From: Rhodoferax lithotrophicus
GTDB lineage: Bacteria; Pseudomonadota; Gammaproteobacteria; Burkholderiales; Burkholderiaceae_C
DNA length: 64,000 nt
Reading direction: 5' to 3'
NCBI RefSeq assembly: GCF_019973615.1
Contig: NZ_AP024238.1
Span: 4,671,989-4,735,988 of the forward strand
Both the position numbers and the translations under genes were made by a program. Positions 60,103 through 64,000 of the stretch are shown piece after piece. Each line of letters starts with the position of its first letter. Position 1 is the stretch's first letter. Under the pieces are notes generated by a model. The model was not told the origin of the DNA. It ran no database searches and was given only the letters and a program-made list of their open reading frames with translations.

Positions 60103-61539
60103 ATGCCGAGCAACACCACCCGCGACCTCTACGACCCCGACCAGCCCATGGCGTTGGCCTGCACTTGTGGAGCCCGGCATGCCTTGTTTTCCTGTACCCA
60201 AACAACGGCCACGCCCACCGCCCCGCCTGCGCCGCGTACCGCCCCAACACGGGCCGTACCCAGTGTCGCCACACAAATTGAGCAGCATCAGAACCGCCTG
60301 ATGGAAGCCAGCCTGGTCAAGGCGATTTTTCCGCACGACGGCTTGCGTCGGCGCTTTCTGCAAGCGGTGGGGGCCGGCACCGCCCGCGCTGCCATTGCCG
60401 CCGCCCTGCCCGCCGGGGCGCTGACCAGTTTGCAAGCCATGGCACAAGACCACGGCATGCCTGAGAAAAAAGACCTGAAACTTGGTTTTATTGCCATCAC
60501 CTGCGCCACGCCGCTGATCATGGCCGACCCGCTGGGCCTCTACAAGAAAGAAGGGCTGAACGTTCAACTGATCAAAACCGCGGGCTGGGGCACCATCCGC
60601 GACAAGATGCTCAATCGCGAGCATGATGCGTCGCACTTTCTCTCCCCCATGCCGCTGGCCATGTCATTGGGCCTGGGCTCTGGCGCTTCCGGCATGCATG
60701 TGGCCTCGATCCAGAACACCAACGGGCAGGCCATTACCCTGCACCAGCGGCACAAGGCCAACCGCGACCCGAAGAACTGGAAAGGCTTCAAGCTGGGCAT
60801 TCCGTTCGAGTTTTCGATCCACAACTTCCTGCTGCGCTACTACCTGGCTGAGCACGGCCTGCACCCTGAGCGCGACGTGCAGCTCAAGCTGGTGCCACCG
60901 CCACAAATGGTGGCCGAGCTTAAAGCGGGCAACATCGACGGCTTCCTTGGGCCTGAGCCGTTTAACCAGCGCGCCGTGTTTGACGGCGTGGGGTTTATCC
61001 ACCTGCTGACCAAAGACATCTGGGACGGTCACCCCTGCTGTGCGTTTGGCACCAGCACCGAGTTCATCCAGAAAAACCCCAACAGCTTTGCGGCGCTGTA
61101 CCGGGCCATCATCAGCGCTTCGGTACTGGCCAGCCAACCCGGATCACGTGAGCAGATCGTCAAAGCCATTGCACCTGCGCCCTATTTGAACCAACCCGAA
61201 GAATTACTCACGCAGATCATGACTGGCCGCTTTGACGATGGCCTGGGCAACAGCCGCAACGTGCCCGACCGGGTGCTGTTTGACCCGATTCCCTGGCAGT
61301 CGATGGCGGTGTGGATGCTGACACAAATGAAGCGCTGGGGCTACCTGAAGGCTGAGGTGAACTACCAGCAGATTGCCGAAAAAGTCTTCATGCTCACCGA
61401 TGCCAAAAAGCAGATGGCCATGTCGGGCTGGCGTGCACCTGATGGTGCCTACCGCAAGCACCGCATCATGGGCAAAACCTTTGACCCGGCCACCCCGGAG
61501 GACTACCTCAAGGGGTTTGTGATTCACAACATGACATGA
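60103..61539 (+). CDS. Second cyanate/nitrate-type binding protein (CynA paralogue)
   Basis: 478 residues, clearly paralogous to the product of the first gene of the operon over its whole length (for example GFIAITCATPLIMADPLGLY, GTSTEFIQKNP, DPIPWQSMAVWMLTQMKRWG). It keeps an N-terminal extension with C-T-C-G-A-R-H and an RRRFLQAVG Tat-like signal. GGAG precedes the ATG at 60103. A separate ligand preference or redundancy is possible. Confidence 0.9.
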   Translation: MPSNTTRDLYDPDQPMALACTCGARHALFSCTQTTATPTAPPAPRTAPTRAVPSVATQIEQHQNRLMEASLVKAIFPHDGLRRRFLQAVGAGTARAAIAAALPAGALTSLQAMAQDHGMPEKKDLKLGFIAITCATPLIMADPLGLYKKEGLNVQLIKTAGWGTIRDKMLNREHDASHFLSPMPLAMSLGLGSGASGMHVASIQNTNGQAITLHQRHKANRDPKNWKGFKLGIPFEFSIHNFLLRYYLAEHGLHPERDVQLKLVPPPQMVAELKAGNIDGFLGPEPFNQRAVFDGVGFIHLLTKDIWDGHPCCAFGTSTEFIQKNPNSFAALYRAIISASVLASQPGSREQIVKAIAPAPYLNQPEELLTQIMTGRFDDGLGNSRNVPDRVLFDPIPWQSMAVWMLTQMKRWGYLKAEVNYQQIAEKVFMLTDAKKQMAMSGWRAPDGAYRKHRIMGKTFDPATPEDYLKGFVIHNMT

Positions 61540-61585
61540 CCAACAGGAGAATGGTTCCCTGACACATCAAGCCGCCCATCCAAAG

Positions 61586-63007
61586 TCACCGAGGCCAACA
61601 CAAGGTGGCCGTCAGGCCCGGTGAGCCGGACTCGGCGCTGGTGGGATGCAGGTACAAAACTCCCCCATGACGCTGGGCAATGGCTTTGGCTATGGCCAGA
61701 CCCAGCCCGGAGCCGCTGGCATGACTGGAGCCACCCCGGAAAAATCGCTCACCGGCATGCGCCAGCTCTGCCGTTGACATGCCGTGACCGTTGTCGATCA
61801 CACGCAAGATGGCCTGCTGCCTGCCAGATGTGTCGCCCGCCAAAGGTTCCAGGCCAGCTTGGACCGTCACTTTGGCCCCCATGGGGGTATGGTGAATGGC
61901 GTTGTGCAGCAGGTTGCTTAACGCCTCCTTCAGCAGGCCGGGGTGGGCACCAACCAGACCCGCCCCAAGTGGTTCAAAGCCCAGATCAATCTGCTTCTCC
62001 CTGGCTGCGGGCCAAGCCGCGCGGGTGATGTCTTGCGCCAACACCAACAAGTCACATGGCTCCATGCGCCAGTCCAGGGTATCGGCACGCGCCAGGGACA
62101 ACATCTGGTTGGTTTGGCGAATCGTCTCTTCAACTTGAGTTTTGATAGCGCCTAGCGCTTGTTTCATGCGCACTTCATCCGGTTCTCTCAATGCAAAACC
62201 AACTTGCGTGGCGAGTGTGGTCAAAGGTGTGCGCAGCTGGTGTGAGGCATCGTCGATAAACATCCGCCGCGCCTCCATGGCTTCACGGTAACGCATCACA
62301 TGGTGATTGATGGCTTCCACCAAGGGTTGCACATCCTGGGTAATGTTGCGTGCGTTCAGCGGGGTCAGATCTTGCGGATCACGCTGCAAAACCTCCTGGC
62401 GCAAGCGTTGCAGCGGAAGCAAGGACCAATGCACCGCCATGATCAACAACACCAGCCCGGCCACCAGCAGCAAAAAATCCCGTGCCAGCGCCTCCATCAC
62501 CAGACGGCGGGTGAAGTCTTGGCGGCTTTCCAGCGTTTCACCAATCTGGATCACCACCTGGCTGGAGTTCGAACCACCCGACAAGGGTTGTGACAGCGCC
62601 CGTGCATAAGAGCCCAGGCGGATCGGCTCCCCGTAGTACACCGCGTCGCTGAACTGCGGCTGGCCGTTCACCAGCGGTTGGGGGGATGCGGGCAGATCAC
62701 TGTTGCCAATTTCAACCAGTCCGTCACCACTGGCGACGCGGTAGAACACCCGGCCATTGGCCGTGAGCTCAAAAAACTCCAGCAGACGATAGGGTAGCTC
62801 CACCGACAAACCGCCGCTGGCAGTGGAAATGTTGGAATCCATCGCCTTGATCGCACCCAGCAAAGAGCGGTCATAAGCCGCATTGGCAGCACCCAGGGCG
62901 GTGCGCCAACTCACCACAATCTCCAAACCCATCACCAGCACCACACCCGGCAACAACGCCAGCAGCAAAATGCGCCGCAGGCTCAGGCGGTGCAAGGCAT
63001 TCAACAT
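61586..63007 (-). CDS. tctE: Sensor histidine kinase TctE-like
   Basis: 473 residues. Two membrane helices bracket a periplasmic domain (TctE-type, LLLALLPGVVLVMGLEIVVS and LLLVAGLVLLIMAVHWSLLP). HAMP, then HisKA with the acceptor His in FIDDASHQLRTPLTTLA and HATPase (LHNAIHHTPMGAKV, DNGHGMS, SGLGLAIAKAI). A dispersed repeat copy (62139-62172) is read in frame as MKQALGAIKT. Coupled to tctD by a one-base overlap. Confidence 0.9.
   Translation of the reverse strand: MLNALHRLSLRRILLLALLPGVVLVMGLEIVVSWRTALGAANAAYDRSLLGAIKAMDSNISTASGGLSVELPYRLLEFFELTANGRVFYRVASGDGLVEIGNSDLPASPQPLVNGQPQFSDAVYYGEPIRLGSYARALSQPLSGGSNSSQVVIQIGETLESRQDFTRRLVMEALARDFLLLVAGLVLLIMAVHWSLLPLQRLRQEVLQRDPQDLTPLNARNITQDVQPLVEAINHHVMRYREAMEARRMFIDDASHQLRTPLTTLATQVGFALREPDEVRMKQALGAIKTQVEETIRQTNQMLSLARADTLDWRMEPCDLLVLAQDITRAAWPAAREKQIDLGFEPLGAGLVGAHPGLLKEALSNLLHNAIHHTPMGAKVTVQAGLEPLAGDTSGRQQAILRVIDNGHGMSTAELAHAGERFFRGGSSHASGSGLGLAIAKAIAQRHGGVLYLHPTSAESGSPGLTATLCWPR
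62139..62172. repeat. Dispersed repeat copy embedded in frame in tctE
   Basis: GTTTTGATAGCGCCTAGCGC followed by TTGTTTCATGCGC matches the repeat (GATAGC, TAGCGCTTGT) and codes for part of the helix after the phosphoacceptor helix. Confidence 0.55.
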
Positions 63008-63672
63008 CAGTCACTTTCCAGCACGTAACCCAGACCACGCAGGGTGGTGATGTGCAAAGGCGTGTGTTCCAGGCGCTTGCGCAGGCGGTGGATCAGCACC
63101 TCAATGGCCTCGGGTTGAACATCAACTTCATCCGAGAACACGCGCTCCATGATGTCGCGCTTGGACAAAGGCTCACCACTGTGCTGCACCAGGGCGCACA
63201 AGGCCGCATGTTCGCGTGGGGTCAGGCTCATCGGCACATGTTTAAGCAGCAACTGCTGGCCAACCGGGTCATACACCAGCGGGCCACAGGCAAAACGGGG
63301 GTGCTCGCTGCCACGGGAGCGGCGTATCAGCGCCAGCAAGCGAGCTTCCAGCTCGGCCAATTCAAAGGGCTTGGCCAGAAAATCGTCAGCCCCTTCGCGC
63401 AAGGTGCTGACTCGTTCCATCAACGAATCCCGTGCGGTCAGGATCAAGACCGGCACACGCAAGTCCGCATCACGCAACTCGGCCAGCACATCATGGCCGT
63501 CACGTCCCGGCAGGCCCAGGTCAAGAATCAGCGCATCGTAACGGGTTGCCTTGAGACTTTTGCGCACCAGGCGACCATCATTCACCCAGTCCACCTGGAA
63601 TTGGCTTTGTTGCAAAGCCTGTATCAGCCAAGTGGCCAGCGCCTGCTCGTCTTCTGCCAGAAGTATGCGCAT
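63007..63672 (-). CDS. tctD: OmpR-family response regulator TctD-like
   Basis: 221 residues. Receiver domain with EDE near the N-terminus, Asp acceptor in ALILDLGLPGRDG, and Lys in ADDFLAKPFELAELE. The OmpR winged helix ends in HRLRKRLEHTPLHITTLRGLGYVLE. With tctE it usually controls tricarboxylate uptake. The tctCBA genes of this window lie 25 kb away. Confidence 0.92.
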   Translation of the reverse strand: MRILLAEDEQALATWLIQALQQSQFQVDWVNDGRLVRKSLKATRYDALILDLGLPGRDGHDVLAELRDADLRVPVLILTARDSLMERVSTLREGADDFLAKPFELAELEARLLALIRRSRGSEHPRFACGPLVYDPVGQQLLLKHVPMSLTPREHAALCALVQHSGEPLSKRDIMERVFSDEVDVQPEAIEVLIHRLRKRLEHTPLHITTLRGLGYVLESD

Positions 63673-63731
63673 AAAGTGAAGGGGTGGGGGTGGAAAAATT
63701 GGAGTTTAAGACCAAGGTCAGAGCGAAGCAT

Positions 63732-64000
63732 TTACCGCTTGGCCAACCATGCGGTCACCTGCGGCCCCAACACCAGCACCATCAAAAAGCGCACCAGTTG
63801 CATGGCCATGACAAAACCGGCATCCACCGCACTGGTGGCTGCAATCACCACCACCGAATCGGCACCGCCCGGACTGGTGGCCAGGTACGCGGTCAACGGG
63901 GCCACACCGGCCAGCCACACCAACAGCAAAGCCAGTACCAGGCCCAAGCCCATCAAGGCGGCAATGGCCGCCAACACCATGGGCAAGGCCGCCATGGCAT
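63732..64000 (-). CDS. AbrB-family membrane protein, C-terminal part (cut by window edge)
   Basis: The last ~89 codons. It has three hydrophobic segments and the family motif ATSPGGADSVVVIAA, then SAVDAGFVMAMQLVRFLMVLVLGP, typical of the AbrB duplication membrane proteins (COG3180). Its start lies beyond the right edge. It is upstream of tctD on the same strand and may be in the same operon. Confidence 0.8.
   Translation of the reverse strand, partial: AMAALPMVLAAIAALMGLGLVLALLLVWLAGVAPLTAYLATSPGGADSVVVIAATSAVDAGFVMAMQLVRFLMVLVLGPQVTAWLAKR

Overview
The window is a gene-dense chromosomal segment (roughly 60% G+C by eye) of a betaproteobacterium, most likely in the family Comamonadaceae and perhaps close to Rhodoferax or Polaromonas. 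Pointers to this are a leucine/isovalerate (liu) cluster, tripartite tricarboxylate transporter genes with a Bug-type binding protein, a PEP-CTERM protein, O2-independent ubiquinone genes (ubiT/U/V), and a short dispersed repeat (halves like GATAGCTNNTNNCGCTT and GGGCTACAGGCC) of a kind I associate with this family. The genus is an inference. There is no rRNA, CRISPR array, intact insertion sequence or prophage; the only RNA gene is tRNA-Arg(CCG).

Layout. 0-6.5 kb: a RecF/OLD-like ATPase and the start of a TOPRIM protein (probable defence pair), then liuC, liuB, an acyl-CoA synthetase and a divergent AraC regulator. 6.5-22 kb: accessory metabolism and regulators (GST, HAD phosphatase, patatin lipoprotein, rhodanese, LysR, LysE exporter, VOC protein, WYL regulator, Fic enzyme, EamA exporter, AlkZ-like glycosylase, two acetyltransferases under an XRE-cupin regulator with a palindromic operator, GlxA- and AraC-type regulators, a PEBP protein), then tRNA-Arg. 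22-27 kb: ubiD-ubiX-ubiT-ubiV-ubiU, a module for anaerobic ubiquinone synthesis with an FNR-like site upstream. 27-30.4 kb: a NitT/TauT-type ABC transporter ending in an NlpC/P60 lipoprotein. 30-39 kb: a FabMG-like protein, a hydroxypyruvate isomerase-like protein, a mutarotase, an Old Yellow Enzyme, a PEP-CTERM protein and tctCBA. 39-44 kb: a NifA-like sigma-54 activator, a tandem/palindromic upstream site, an excellent -24/-12 promoter, and an operon of OsmC, acyl-CoA dehydrogenase-like flavoprotein and a rubredoxin-reductase fusion. 44-56 kb: a diguanylate cyclase, a NarL-type two-component pair, an MFS gene with a 3' frameshift, LysR, hydrolase, an ImmA/IrrE-PIN toxin-antitoxin-like pair, a WD40 gene remnant between two repeat copies, AraC, VOC and a relic of a response-regulator DNA-binding domain. 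56-61.5 kb: a cyanate operon (cynA-cynB-cynD-cynS-cynA2) with a sigma-54 promoter. 61.5-64 kb: tctE-tctD and the end of an AbrB-family membrane protein.

How it fits together. The window describes a facultative, metabolically flexible heterotroph that degrades branched-chain acyl-CoAs, takes up carboxylates (tct), uses cyanate as nitrogen source under likely RpoN control, and makes ubiquinone without oxygen. The most promising poorly described system is the sigma-54-controlled OsmC / acyl-CoA dehydrogenase / rubredoxin:NAD(P)H reductase operon at 39.1-44.1 kb, whose activator, enhancer, promoter and enzymes are all visible. Second is the ATPase-TOPRIM pair at the left edge. Third is the dispersed repeat, found between genes, at gene ends and in frame inside at least three coding sequences.
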